Below, piece by piece: positions 1 through 9,263 of a stretch of DNA of 40,189 nucleotides. The notes below the pieces were generated by a model. The model had not been told where the DNA came from and searched no databases. It saw nothing but the letters and a program-made list of their open reading frames with translations. The position numbers and the translations under genes are program-made. Origin of the DNA: Anaerolineae bacterium (lineage in GTDB: Bacteria; Chloroflexota; Anaerolineae; 4572-78; J111); NCBI GenBank assembly GCA_016931895.1, contig JAFGDY010000145.1, forward strand, positions 1-40,189. The letters are read 5' to 3'. Position 1 is the first letter of the stretch; every line of letters begins with the position of its first letter.

Positions 1-92
1 GATCTTGAAGGCTATGCCCTTTTTACCTAATTGTTCCGTGACGCCCCTACTATATCTGGGGGCTCTCACGGATATTCTGAAAGAGCCTAAAG

Positions 93-1178
93 TTGAGACA
101 AAAACTTATCCCCATTTTTTTCCTCGCCGTCTGGTTGGCCGCCTGTGGCGGCGCCAGGCCCAACCCCGCCGCCACGCCGGAAGCGGCGGCTCCAACAACA
201 ACGCCTACCGTCACGCCCAGGCCTCCCACCGCGACCCCCTTGCCCTCGGCAACCGCGCTTCCCACCGCTACTTTTACGTCTGAACCAACGGCCACTTCCA
301 CCTCAACCCCCAAACCAACCGCTACCCCCCCCGCCACCGCCACCCCCACCGTAACACCCTCGCCCACCCTGCCGCCTAATCCGTTGGGCAGCGTATTGGT
401 GTTGGAATATCACATGATTAAAGAGCCGGAGGATCGTTGGCAGCGCACGCCGGATAATTTCCGGGCCGATCTGGAACGGCTGCATAACGAAGGTTATACC
501 CCGGCCAATATTACCGATCTGGTGCAGGGTTTCCCCGACCTGCCGGCCGGGCGCAAACCCATTGTGTTCACTTTTGACGATTCAGACATTAGCCAGTTTC
601 GTTATTTGGAAGATGTCGCCCTTGACCCCAACTCGGCGGTGGGTATTTTATCTGAATTTCATCAAAAATATCCCCACGATTGGCCGCTCAAAGGCACTTT
701 TTACGTGTTGCAGGATGTCAACGTGCCGGAGCGGGTGCTGTTTGGGCAAAAAGAGCTTCAGGATAAAAAGTTGCAATGGCTGGTTGCCAACGGCTTTGAA
801 GTGGCCAGCCACACCATTTCTCATTTTAACCTGACCGAAGGCTCCGACGACCAGGTGCAGTGGCAACTGGCCGTGAGCCAGCGCCAATTGGAACAGCGTT
901 TGCCGGGCTACGATGTGCAGGCGCTGTCCGTCCCCTTTGGCAATTATCCCCTCAACCAGGCCCTGCTGGCGCAAGGGATGTGGGAGAATGAGCCTTACAC
1001 CTATTCCAGCGTGGTGATGGTTTCCGGCGGGGCCGGTCCCTCGCCGCACAGCCCCCAATTTGACCCGTATCATATTCCCCGGGTGCAGGCTTTGCAAACA
1101 GAACTTGATTATTGGCTGGGCTACTTTGCCGAAAATCCCCAGTTTTATTACGTGTCAGCCGGGACGGGGGCAGAATAA
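93..1178 (+). CDS. Polysaccharide deacetylase (NodB-type) lipoprotein
   Basis: Probably an exported, lipid-anchored carbohydrate esterase 4 enzyme that removes acetyl groups from a cell-wall or extracellular polysaccharide. The first 18 residues form a lipoprotein signal peptide ending in the lipobox LAAC. A spacer of about 75 residues, almost all Thr, Pro, Ala and Ser, follows. The catalytic domain starts near residue 100. It shows the NodB metal and base motif TFDDSD (around residue 160) and the second metal motif SHTISH (around 242). The start is TTG at 93: an in-frame stop lies at 78-80, this is the only start that keeps the signal peptide, and a GAAAGAG ribosome site lies about 8 bases upstream. 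It converges on the response regulator at 1183. The substrate cannot be told from sequence. Confidence 0.85.
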   Translation: MRQKLIPIFFLAVWLAACGGARPNPAATPEAAAPTTTPTVTPRPPTATPLPSATALPTATFTSEPTATSTSTPKPTATPPATATPTVTPSPTLPPNPLGSVLVLEYHMIKEPEDRWQRTPDNFRADLERLHNEGYTPANITDLVQGFPDLPAGRKPIVFTFDDSDISQFRYLEDVALDPNSAVGILSEFHQKYPHDWPLKGTFYVLQDVNVPERVLFGQKELQDKKLQWLVANGFEVASHTISHFNLTEGSDDQVQWQLAVSQRQLEQRLPGYDVQALSVPFGNYPLNQALLAQGMWENEPYTYSSVVMVSGGAGPSPHSPQFDPYHIPRVQALQTELDYWLGYFAENPQFYYVSAGTGAE

Positions 1179-1182
1179 ACCG

Positions 1183-1890
1183 TCAGGTGCTCATCAAGTA
1201 TCTGCCCCCGGCGACGGTGGTAACGTATTGGGGATTGGCCGGGTCAATTTCCAATTTGTGCCGCAAACGATGCACGTGCACCCTGGCAATGGCCCTGGCG
1301 TCGGCTTCGGTGGCTTCGTAGCCGCGCACCTGTTTGATCAGGGTGATGGAGTCAATGGCCCGGTTGGGGTTGGCCATCAGCGTGGCTAAAATGTCAAATT
1401 CGGTGGGGGTCAAATTAATAATTTCATTGTTGCGGCTGACTTGATGATTGGTCAGGTTGAGTTGGAGGTCCTTTATTTCTAAAATCGTTTTATCGTCGGC
1501 CTGGGTTAAGGTGGGGGGCACGGCGGATTGACGAGCAATGCCGTCGGCCACGCTGGCCAGGAGTTCGGCGGTTTCACAGGGTTTGATCAGATAATCGTGC
1601 GCCCCCTGGCGCAGGGCCTCAATGGATGAATCCAGCGTGGCGTAGGCCGTTAAAATGATGACGCTGGTTTTGGGAGCTACCTGGCGCAGGTAACGCACAA
1701 TTTCCAGGCCGTCCATGTCGGTTAAGCGCAAATCTACCAGGGCTACGTCAAAACTCATGGCGTCAATCAGGCGAAGCGCGGTTTCGCCGTCGGCGGCTTC
1801 GGTGACCCGGTAGCCCTGGTCCTGCAAATTGAGCCGTAAAAAGTGGCGGAGGGTGTCTTCGTCGTCTACAACCAAAATGTGATGGCTCAC
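1183..1890 (-). CDS. Response regulator, REC plus OmpR-type winged helix
   Basis: A 235-residue DNA-binding response regulator. The receiver domain covers residues 4-118, with acidic pocket D9/D10, phospho-acceptor D53, T81 and K103. A winged-helix domain (about 133-234) has the OmpR/PhoB pattern LTPTEFDIL, then RVHVHRLRHKLE, then the terminal hairpin TVAGGRYL. The GTG start at 1890 overlaps the stop of the upstream kinase by four bases (GTGA), so the two are translationally coupled and are very likely cognate partners. It is the last gene of a three-gene minus-strand signalling operon. Target genes are not evident; the divergent or convergent neighbours show no obvious operator. Confidence 0.9.
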   Translation of the reverse strand: MSHHILVVDDEDTLRHFLRLNLQDQGYRVTEAADGETALRLIDAMSFDVALVDLRLTDMDGLEIVRYLRQVAPKTSVIILTAYATLDSSIEALRQGAHDYLIKPCETAELLASVADGIARQSAVPPTLTQADDKTILEIKDLQLNLTNHQVSRNNEIINLTPTEFDILATLMANPNRAIDSITLIKQVRGYEATEADARAIARVHVHRLRHKLEIDPANPQYVTTVAGGRYLMST

Positions 1891-3920
1891 GGTGCTGCCT
1901 CTCTTTGAATGGGTAGGGTGATGATAAAGCTTGTGCCTTGTTGGGCCGTGCTTTCTATTTTGATGGCGCCTTTATGTTCCTCAACAATGCGCCGGGCGAC
2001 GGTCAGCCCCAGGCCGGTGCCTCTGGCTTTGGTGGTAAAGAACGGCTCAAAGATTTTTGAGCGGGCTTCAGCCGGGATGCCCGGCCCGTTATCGGTAATA
2101 ACAATGATTACGGCCTGGGATGGCTGGCCGGAGGCGCGGGCGGCGTCCTTGGCTGGGCTGGATAGTTTGGTTTGTAATTGTATTTTCCGCTCTGCGGGTT
2201 TTGGGCCGCTGCTCTGCATGGCCTGGGTGGCGTTGACGATGAGATTGGTAAAAACCTGTTCCAGGCGTTGGCGGTCAAGTTTGAGCAGGGGCACGTTTGG
2301 GGCGTAGGTGGTGGTAATGGTTACCTGGCTTTCCTCTATTTGTGGCTGGCAGCGTTGGATAACTTTCTCAATGATGTCCGCCAGGTTTTCGTAGGAAAGG
2401 CTGAGTTGCAGGGGACGCGCTACAAACAAAATATCTTCTAAAATCCGGTTGACCCGCTGAATCTCGCTCTGGATCATGGCCGCTCCTTCGGCTTCCGGGG
2501 AACCTTTACCCGTTTTTAAGGCCAGGTAATCTACTCCGGCGGCAATACTGGCCATGGGGTTGCGTATCTCGTGGGCCACCACCGCCGACATTTCACCCAG
2601 GGCGGCCAATCTGTCTAAGCGCCGCCGTTCCGCTTCCAGGGCTTTGCGTTCGGTTAAATCCGCCAACACCCCCACCACGCCGGCTGTTTGCTCATTTTCG
2701 TTACCGGCCAGTAGCGGCGCGGTGTTGACCGAAATAGACAATTGGCCACCGTTGGGCCGGTGCAGGGTTAGCTCCTGATGCTCGCAAGCCTGGCCGGTGG
2801 CCAACGTTTGCTGAAATATTTTGACCAATTCTGGGGCGTCGTTGATGGCTCCCGGCATAAGTTGGTAGAGCACCTGCTCCGGTTGCCGGTCCAGCATAGC
2901 CGCCGCTGCCGGGTTAAAGGCCGTGATGCGGCCGTCCCGGTCAATGGCAATGAGGCCGTTGGTCATATTTTGGATAATGTCTTCGTTAAAGGCGTGCAGG
3001 GTTTTGGTTTGGTTGAAGAGCTGCACGTTTTCAATTATCATGGCCAATTGCCCGGCCAGCACCGACAACAAATCCAGGCTGATCTGGTCAAAGGGGCTGG
3101 CCCGTCCCTGGTCGCCCGTTTCAGCCGCCAGCACCCCCACTACTTCCCCTTTGATGAGCATGGGCAATACGGCTCCCACAATGGTGGGCTGGCCGTCAAT
3201 GTTGCCGGTCAGCGCGCCGTCGCCCAACATCCACACCGGCCTGGCCTGGCTCAAAACGGACTCAATAGCCTGGGCGGGTAAGTGGGAGGCGGGCGGTTGC
3301 TTTGGCGGAACAACGGCCATTTCAACTAAATCGTTTGAAACTGGCCGTAGCCCGCTCCTGGTTTCCCCCAAGAGCAGAGAGGTGACGGGGTGTTGATAAC
3401 TGAGCCAGGCCAAACGGGCCGCGCCGGTTTCGCGTTGGGCTATTTCCAGCACCCGGCGGGCCAACGAGGTTTCACCGCCGGTCCCTTGCAAAATTTGATT
3501 GACTTCCAATAGAGGCAGCAGGGTTTGCAGCCGCAGGCTGTCGCGCAACAGAGCGCGCCGGGCCAGGCTATCCTGGATGGTGGCAATCAGGTCTTCAGGC
3601 TCAAAGGGTTTCATCAAAAAACCCTGCGCGCCCAAGTGGATGGCTTTGATGGCGTCTTCCATGGTGCCGTAGCCGGTAATCAGGATGACGGTCAGGTGGG
3701 GGTCAATTTCTTTGGCCAACTGCAGCAGTTTTAGCCCATCTATTTTGGGCATGCGAATATCGGTCAAAAGTAGGTCAAAGGTTTCTTTTTTAAGCAGCTT
3801 GGGCACAGAGGTGCTATCGGTTTTGCCCAATACGGTGAAGCCCTGTCGCTGCAAAATTCGGCCGCAGGAGTCAACTACGCCCTTTTCGTCATCAACCACT
3901 AAAATTCTTTCGTTTGCCAC
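1887..3920 (-). CDS. Hybrid histidine kinase: REC-GAF-PAS-HisKA-HATPase
   Basis: A soluble 677-residue sensor kinase with no membrane segment. An intact receiver domain is at the N-terminus (D10/D11 pocket, acceptor D54, T82, K104). A GAF domain follows (about 145-305), then a PAS domain (about 308-425, with FNPAAAAML and VLADLTERKALE). The HisKA helix carries phospho-acceptor H450 in AHEIRNP. The ATPase domain has N563, DNGPGIP (610-616), FEPFFTTK and GTGLGL (634-639). The N-terminal receiver suggests it takes phosphate or a signal from another kinase, probably the 927-residue kinase encoded just upstream, and passes it to the regulator at 1183-1890. Start GTG at 3920, 13 bases after the upstream gene, with an AAAGG-like ribosome site. 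An insertion of about 25 residues rich in K, P, S and A (573-600) interrupts the ATP domain. Confidence 0.9.
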   Translation of the reverse strand: MANERILVVDDEKGVVDSCGRILQRQGFTVLGKTDSTSVPKLLKKETFDLLLTDIRMPKIDGLKLLQLAKEIDPHLTVILITGYGTMEDAIKAIHLGAQGFLMKPFEPEDLIATIQDSLARRALLRDSLRLQTLLPLLEVNQILQGTGGETSLARRVLEIAQRETGAARLAWLSYQHPVTSLLLGETRSGLRPVSNDLVEMAVVPPKQPPASHLPAQAIESVLSQARPVWMLGDGALTGNIDGQPTIVGAVLPMLIKGEVVGVLAAETGDQGRASPFDQISLDLLSVLAGQLAMIIENVQLFNQTKTLHAFNEDIIQNMTNGLIAIDRDGRITAFNPAAAAMLDRQPEQVLYQLMPGAINDAPELVKIFQQTLATGQACEHQELTLHRPNGGQLSISVNTAPLLAGNENEQTAGVVGVLADLTERKALEAERRRLDRLAALGEMSAVVAHEIRNPMASIAAGVDYLALKTGKGSPEAEGAAMIQSEIQRVNRILEDILFVARPLQLSLSYENLADIIEKVIQRCQPQIEESQVTITTTYAPNVPLLKLDRQRLEQVFTNLIVNATQAMQSSGPKPAERKIQLQTKLSSPAKDAARASGQPSQAVIIVITDNGPGIPAEARSKIFEPFFTTKARGTGLGLTVARRIVEEHKGAIKIESTAQQGTSFIITLPIQREAAP

Positions 3921-3933
3921 AGGTTAGCCTTTC

Positions 3934-6717
3934 TCATGCCTCGTCCGGCGGCTGCACGCCGGAGAGGGTTAATGTAAAAGTGGTGCCCTGGCCAGGGGTG
4001 CTGTCAACGTCAATGTCCCCGCCGTGTTTTTTGACAATGCCATAGCTGATAGATAAACCCAAGCCTGTGCCCTGGCCCACTTCTTTGGTGGTGAAGAAGG
4101 GATCAAAAATCTTATCTAAATGTTCCGGCTGAATGCCATGCCCGGTGTCGCTGATTTCGCAGATGATAACGGGTTTGGGGCCGGCCTCTTGACCGTTTTT
4201 GCTGCCGGGGGAGATTCGTTTGACGGTTGCGGCCGCAGAGTCTTGCTCCGCCACCCTGGTGGTGATGGTCAGGATGGCCGGGCGGTTTTGGGTATCTTGC
4301 ATGGCCTGGATGGCGTTATATAGCAGGTTAACGATGACCTGTTTTATCTGGTTTAGGTCCAGGAAGATTTGAGGCAGGGTGCCCAGTTGTTTGCGCAGCT
4401 CAATTTTTTGGCGGACGCCCTTGGTATAAACCAGCAGTAAGGCTTCCTCGATCAGTTGGTTCAGGTCAACCAGTTGCCCTTTGGGGGCGTCGGCCCGGGC
4501 AAAATCCAGCAGATTGCGGACGATGTTGCGGGTGCGCCGGGCTTCGGCGTGGATCATTTCTAAATCGTCCCGCCGCTCTTCAGCCGTGGTGGGGGCGGTG
4601 GTGTCTAAAAGGAGGTTGGTCAGGTTGATAATGGTGGTTAAGGGGTTGTTGATCTCGTGGGCGGCCCCGGCGGCCAGTTCGCCCACGGCGGCCAATTTGG
4701 CGCTTTGGATGAGCTGGCTTTGGGTTTCGGCCAGGCGTTTGATGGTTCTGGCCTGTTCTTCGTAAAGCTGGGCGTTTTCAATGGCGGTTGCGGCTGAAAG
4801 GGCCAGGGCTTGCAGCAGGGCCTGATCTTCATGGTTAAAGGTGCCCCGTTTTTTGTTCATCACTTCAATAGCCCCAATAGTGCGCCCTTTGGTTTGGAGA
4901 GGCACGCATAAAATGGATTGGGTGGTAAAGCCGCTGGTCTTATCAACTTCGGCAAAAAAACGGGTGTCGGCGTAAACGTCGGGCACAATCACGGCTTCGC
5001 CCTGGTCGGCCACCCACCCGGCCAGCCCCTGGCCCAAGGGCATGCGCAAGCCGATGACGGCTTGCGAGCCTTCCCCGGAAGCGGCGGCAAACCAAACCTC
5101 CTGGTTTTCATCGTCGCGCAGGGCCACCGACGCGGCGGCCACGTCCAGCAGGCGGGTGGTATGGTCCGTAATCAGTTTGAGCGTTTTTTCCAATTCAAGC
5201 GTAGAGGTGATGGCCTGGCCAATTTCATTGAGGAATTTCAATTCGGTGATGTGTTGGTTAATTTCATCGTACAGCCGGGCATTTTCAATGGCAATGGCCA
5301 GTTGGTCGGCCAGGGTTTCCAGGGCCGAAACGTGATATTTGTCAAAAGCGTCCAATTGAATACTTTGCAAATCCAGCACGCCAATGGTTTTGACCCCCAA
5401 CTTGATGGGCACGCACAACTCGGCCCGGATCTCACGATGATGGTCGTCGGGAATGTAGCGCGGGTCCAGGGTCACGTCGTTGGCCAAAATAGTTTTATTG
5501 GTGGCCGCCGACCAGCCAATCAGCCCCTGCCGTAGTTTATGCGTGACCGGCGCTTCCTGAGACATCGGCGGTCTGAAGCTTTGCCGGTCGGAGCTGACTT
5601 TGGCCCGCAGCCGCACCAATTGGGTGGCCGGCTGGTAGAGGTGAATGGAGACGCTATAAAAGGCAAAACTGCGCCAGATGGCCTGAACCACGGTGCGCAG
5701 CATCACGTCCAGGTTGAGAATGGAGGTGGCGGCCTGGCTGACCTCGTTGATCAAGGACAACTGGATGGAGCGTTCCGATTGATTTTTGAAGAGCATAGCA
5801 TTTTCAATAGCCATGCAAATTTGCGTCACGGCAGCCCTTAAGAGGGGAACGTCGTTTTCGGTAAAATAGCCCGGCTGTTTGTGCCCCACCAGGTAAACGC
5901 CCCTGGCCTCCACTCGTTCCAGGGTAATGGGCAGCGCCACCACGCAATATTCCTGCTCCGGCTGATACGAAGCCCGGAACCAGCGCGAGTCTTTAAGGGT
6001 ATTGGGCAGCAACGCCACCTGATTATGGCGCAGCACCCACCCTTCCAGGCCATCTTTGAGCAGCCGCAGGGCAAAATGCAACCCGGTTGACCCCATCAGC
6101 TCTTCCCGGCCCGGTTCGGTGGAGCGGTAATAGATGGTTTCATCACCCTCTTGCATCAATAAAGCCGAGAAGTGGGCGTTTAATTGCGGGGCCAGGGTTA
6201 AAATGCGCTCAAATAGATCATTAATGTCCAGGTGGCCGCTCAACATTTGGGTGATGCCAAACAAAAGGGCCAGGTGTTCGGCGTTGGTGGGATCAATGCC
6301 AAAATTGGGCGGGCGGGGGGTGATGTATTCCGGCAAATGGTCAATCAGGTGATGCGGTTCTGGAGGATAGGGCACCAATGAAACGTGGCGAGCGTCGAGC
6401 CAGGGAGGTAATGTCCTGGCCTGATTGTCGGTGAGCACCAGGATGGTGGGCGCTTTGACCAGCTTGCTGGATTTGGGCTGCTCGGCCACTACATCGGCCA
6501 TTAATAACACGTCGGTTCTGGATAGATAGAGCCGGGCTTCATCCGGGTTATGAAAAAATCGAGTTTCATAGCCGGCGGCCCGCAGCGCCTCGTCCAGCGG
6601 CTGCAATTTTTGTTCTTCCCCGTCAATGAGCATAATCTGTAACGATTTGGGCGTTGGCCCCAACCTGGGTTGCTCTTGCGGGGGCAAATTAAGGTGTAAA
6701 ACCTTTGTGCTTGACAT
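3934..6717 (-). CDS. Triple-GAF soluble histidine kinase
   Basis: A 927-residue cytosolic sensor kinase. Residues 25-130 resemble a receiver fold but lack the usual acidic pair and acceptor, so this is a pseudo-receiver at best. Three GAF domains follow (about 145-310, 320-482 and 492-652), each ending in the helix pattern AIENAxLY/F, then a coiled linker (655-675). The HisKA box has H687 in AAHEINNP. The ATPase domain has N801, DTGHG (857-861), FDPFFTTK and GTGLGL (883-888). No membrane segment is visible, so the signals are intracellular ligands. It is the first gene of the operon. The ATG at 6717 has no clear Shine-Dalgarno sequence, although a good promoter lies about 55 bases further upstream. 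A Lys/Ser/Gly-rich insertion (830-848) sits inside the ATP domain at a place comparable to the insertion in the next kinase. Confidence 0.9.
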   Translation of the reverse strand: MSSTKVLHLNLPPQEQPRLGPTPKSLQIMLIDGEEQKLQPLDEALRAAGYETRFFHNPDEARLYLSRTDVLLMADVVAEQPKSSKLVKAPTILVLTDNQARTLPPWLDARHVSLVPYPPEPHHLIDHLPEYITPRPPNFGIDPTNAEHLALLFGITQMLSGHLDINDLFERILTLAPQLNAHFSALLMQEGDETIYYRSTEPGREELMGSTGLHFALRLLKDGLEGWVLRHNQVALLPNTLKDSRWFRASYQPEQEYCVVALPITLERVEARGVYLVGHKQPGYFTENDVPLLRAAVTQICMAIENAMLFKNQSERSIQLSLINEVSQAATSILNLDVMLRTVVQAIWRSFAFYSVSIHLYQPATQLVRLRAKVSSDRQSFRPPMSQEAPVTHKLRQGLIGWSAATNKTILANDVTLDPRYIPDDHHREIRAELCVPIKLGVKTIGVLDLQSIQLDAFDKYHVSALETLADQLAIAIENARLYDEINQHITELKFLNEIGQAITSTLELEKTLKLITDHTTRLLDVAAASVALRDDENQEVWFAAASGEGSQAVIGLRMPLGQGLAGWVADQGEAVIVPDVYADTRFFAEVDKTSGFTTQSILCVPLQTKGRTIGAIEVMNKKRGTFNHEDQALLQALALSAATAIENAQLYEEQARTIKRLAETQSQLIQSAKLAAVGELAAGAAHEINNPLTTIINLTNLLLDTTAPTTAEERRDDLEMIHAEARRTRNIVRNLLDFARADAPKGQLVDLNQLIEEALLLVYTKGVRQKIELRKQLGTLPQIFLDLNQIKQVIVNLLYNAIQAMQDTQNRPAILTITTRVAEQDSAAATVKRISPGSKNGQEAGPKPVIICEISDTGHGIQPEHLDKIFDPFFTTKEVGQGTGLGLSISYGIVKKHGGDIDVDSTPGQGTTFTLTLSGVQPPDEA

Positions 6718-6777
6718 CAGGTAGAAAGATTTTGGCGCAACATTGTTGCTATGCTAAACTTAACACTATTTTATGTA

Positions 6778-6806
6778 AGTATAACACGCCCTGGCAAGAG
6801 AGGCAA
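6778..6806 (-). promoter_or_regulatory. Sigma-70-like promoter of the signalling operon
   Basis: On the minus strand TTGCCT (6801-6806) and TATACT (6778-6783) are separated by exactly 17 bases. Transcription would start near 6771, giving a leader of about 54 bases before the 927-residue kinase. Identified by eye only. Confidence 0.6.
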
Positions 6807-6840
6807 CAGGATTTTTAGACCATGTTCTTTTTGTTTTGGT

Positions 6841-6966
6841 TGACCCGTTTTTGAGTCTTGGTACATTAAGGTGGCGCATATTAAGGGGGCGGGGCATAGT
6901 ATTCGGCGCGAGCAGTTTGAGGCGTATGTGGCGGCAGTGAGGATGTTCTTGAGCGCAGTTTTTTAA
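6841..6966 (+). pseudogene. C-terminal relic of an alpha/beta hydrolase
   Basis: After an in-frame TGA (6841-6843) the plus strand encodes about 40 codons ending at TAA (6964-6966). The end reads HIKGAGHSIRREQFEAYVAA and then VRMFLSAVF. This is the typical C-terminus of alpha/beta-hydrolase-fold enzymes: the GAGH histidine of the catalytic triad, then a REQFE helix and a final amphipathic helix. The rest of the gene is missing; upstream lies the promoter region of the kinase operon. There is no start codon or ribosome site, so this is a decayed fragment. The assignment rests on motif memory of the family. Confidence 0.55.
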
Positions 6967-6973
6967 GCTGGGA

Positions 6974-7552
6974 TTATAGTTGTTTGACCACCAACAAGGT
7001 CAAATCGTCAAACACTTTTTGCCGGCCAATAAACCGGCGGACATCTGCCACCACGGCCTGTTTGATTTCGGTTGCACTTTTGGCCCAATGCCGGCTGACC
7101 ACCGCGCATAACCGTTCTAGTCCATAGAATTGCCCGGCCTCGTTCTCGGCTTCGGTAATGCCGTCGGAATACAATACGATGCCATCACCGGGAACCAAGT
7201 CTATGGATATTTCCTGCACAAATTGGGCAATTCCTGAATTTATGGCTAAGGGAAACCCCAGGTCTATGGTGTCTTTCAGTTCTACCTGGCCATCCTGGCG
7301 GACGACAATCACTTGCTCGTGCTGGCCGCTCAGCCGCATCTGCCCATTCGGGTGATCCGGTGAGGGGGCATAGTTAAGTAGCGCCAGGGTCAGGCTCTTA
7401 TCCACGTTCATTCGCCGCAGGTTTTGATAAAGGGTCCGGTTAAGGACATCCATAAACCGGATCGGGTCTTTCTCCTCGCTGGTCAACAAGGTGCGCACGG
7501 CTGTTTGCAGCATCAGCATTAGCACGCCGCTTTCCAGGCCGTGGCCGGTCAC
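6974..7552 (-). pseudogene. SpoIIE-type PP2C phosphatase domain, 3' part of a broken gene
   Basis: This frame encodes most of a SpoIIE/RsbU-type serine phosphatase, which acts on phosphorylated anti-sigma-factor antagonists. Motifs are DVTGHGLESGVLM at the start, VLYSDGITEAEN and the terminal DDLTLLVV with its metal aspartates. The first part of the domain (GGDYYDVL...) lies in this same frame but joins the preceding frame through a run of seven G (7606-7614 region, minus strand). Eight G would give the expected EEVGGDYYDVLQHNGHLKIG with no interruption. The GTG at 7552 has no ribosome site and lies inside the conserved domain, so this is not an independent gene. The cause is either a real one-base deletion, slippage-based phase variation, or a sequencing error in the homopolymer. 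Confidence 0.8.
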
Positions 7553-8055
7553 ATCGCCAATGCCAATTTTGAGGTGGCCGTTGTGTTGCAGTACGTCGTA
7601 ATAATCCCCCCCACCTCTTCAGCAGGTTCCATAAACCCGGCAATATCAATTCCCTCAATCTGACGAAGCTCCTCCACCGTGGGCAACAACATCTGTTGTA
7701 GTTGGCGGGAGACATCGAGTTCCGCGCTCATGCGCAGGTTTTCAGTTTTGAGTTTTTCGTTGAGGGTTTGAATTTCGGCGTTGGCCAGGGCCACCTGTTC
7801 AAACAGCTTGGCGTTTTGCAGGGCGGCGGCTATCTGCCCGGCCAGAGTGCTTTGAATGCGCAGGTCGTCTGCGGTGAAGCGGTTGGCTTCTGCCGCTTGC
7901 ACGTCTAACACGCCCAACACTATATCGCCCGCAATAAGCGGCACGGCCAACTCTGCGTGGGTATCCGGCAGCAGGGGATTGGGCAACCAGTTTGGGTCTG
8001 CCCGCACATTGTTAACAATCTTTCCCTGCCGGGTGCGGGCTGCCTGAGTCACCAA
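7549..8055 (-). pseudogene. GAF second half plus coiled linker, middle part of the broken SpoIIE gene
   Basis: This frame encodes the second half of a GAF domain (LVTQAARTRQGKIVNNVRAD, then HAELAVPLIAGDIVLGVLDV). A helical linker follows (about 80-130), then the start of the SpoIIE domain (QLQQMLLP, GFMEPAEEVGG), where the frame is lost at the G run. The TTG at 8055 is not a true start. The same frame stays open upstream and continues the GAF domain (VKYRSWHIPLDAGQS, 8056-8100). The first half of the GAF is absent, so sequence has been lost between this part and the PBP-like part upstream (8070-9128), where the frame also changes. Confidence 0.75.
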
Positions 8056-8069
8056 TGATTGTCCGGCAT

Positions 8070-9128
8070 CTAGGGGGATGTGCCAGCTCCGGTATTTGAC
8101 TCCTCCGGCCCCACCGCTTGCGCCATCTCGGCCACTATATCTGCCCGATGAGCAACCAGAACAGCGTTGAGGGATTTTTGGCCGGCTTCGGTTTGAACGG
8201 TTCGGTCGAATTTCATCTCAACCGGAAGCTGTATCTCAGCTCTGGCTGCCTGGATAGGCATACAACCACACGATTGGCGGACGGTCAGCTTGCAAGGTAA
8301 AATCACCTGATCCGGCACCGCCTCACCCGCCAGCAGCGCCAACAACATTTCCACTGCCCTATACCCCATTTCATGAAAGGGAGGGCTGACCGTGGTGAGA
8401 GGAGGCGTGACCGTCCAACTCTCGGCAACATCATCAAAGCCGGTAACTGCTACTTGCTCAGGCACGCGGACCCCATGCGCTTGTAGCGCTCGCAGAACGC
8501 CAAGGGCAAAATCATCATCTGAGGTGGCCACGGCTTCAAAGTCAATTCCCGATTGCAGCCCACCTCCGGTTAAATCGGGCAGATCAAGGTAGGCGGAAAA
8601 GACAAGGTCTGGATTGTAGGGAATGTTGTATTTGGCCAGGGTATCTTTGTAGGCCTGATACCGTTCCCGGTGTGGCCCTGCCCCCAGCCGGTTAATATAA
8701 GCAATGCGGCGATAACCGTGGACTTCAATCAGGTGAGCCATGGCCTCACACATTGGTTCGTACTCGCTTTTGAGAACAGTAGGAATACCCGGCAGCGACC
8801 GCTCCAGGCCGACGATGGGCCGGGGCTGAAAACGTTTATAAAAGTCCTTTACATCTTCGTCGTCAGGAAGCGATCCGGTGATGGTGCTGGTTGAAACAAT
8901 GAGGCCATCGAGTTTTCCATCGCTGGCCAGGTCGTAGACAATATCGTCTTGCGCTTCAAAGCCATCAGGGTGGAAAATGATGCCTCCGGGGAAACAAATC
9001 AGGTTAACGTCTCGCTCCCGGCAGGCGTCAACCATCCCCTGCACCTGTGACAAAGCCCACGTGTAAGTAAGTTTTCTGGTTAGCAAACCGATAGTGGGGC
9101 GTTTTTTTTGCGGCTGGCCGCCGGTCAA
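8070..9128 (-). pseudogene. LacI/PBP1-type ligand-binding sensor domain, 5' part of the broken gene
   Basis: About 350 residues with the fold of LacI-type effector domains (RPTIGLLTRKLTYTW..., VYDLASDGKLDGLIVS, then EQVAVTGFDDVAESW and the conserved LTVRQSCGCMP). There is no N-terminal DNA-binding helix-turn-helix, no signal peptide and no membrane segment. Such domains in this group usually serve as cytosolic sensors in front of GAF, kinase or phosphatase modules. The open frame begins at a TTG without a ribosome site. A much better start is the ATG at 9154 (AGGAG eight bases upstream), which reads MSNKPINLP and hits TGA one base out of frame with the domain. The reading frame therefore appears shifted at the C run near 9130, lost again near 8085-8110, and once more at 7610. 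Confidence 0.7.
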
Positions 9129-9208
9129 GGGAGGTTTATGGGTTTATTGCTCATATCATTTACTCCTGGGGCATTTTGATTAACCCGTTACAAACAACTC
9201 TTTTTACT

Positions 9209-9214
9209 ATTATA
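9209..9214 (-). promoter_or_regulatory. Candidate -10 box (TATAAT) for the PBP-GAF-SpoIIE gene
   Basis: A perfect minus-strand TATAAT lies about 55 bases upstream of the ATG at 9154. No good -35 box is seen at 17 bases, so promoter strength or activator dependence is open. Confidence 0.4.
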
Positions 9215-9263
9215 ACAAATATTCACCGGGAGTAGTAGGGCCAAAAGTACCTCGTTGGCAAAA

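Noticed and set aside
5-283. Small plus-strand open frame overlapping the deacetylase start
   Set aside because: It overlaps the signal peptide and Thr/Pro spacer of the deacetylase in another frame and shows no family features.
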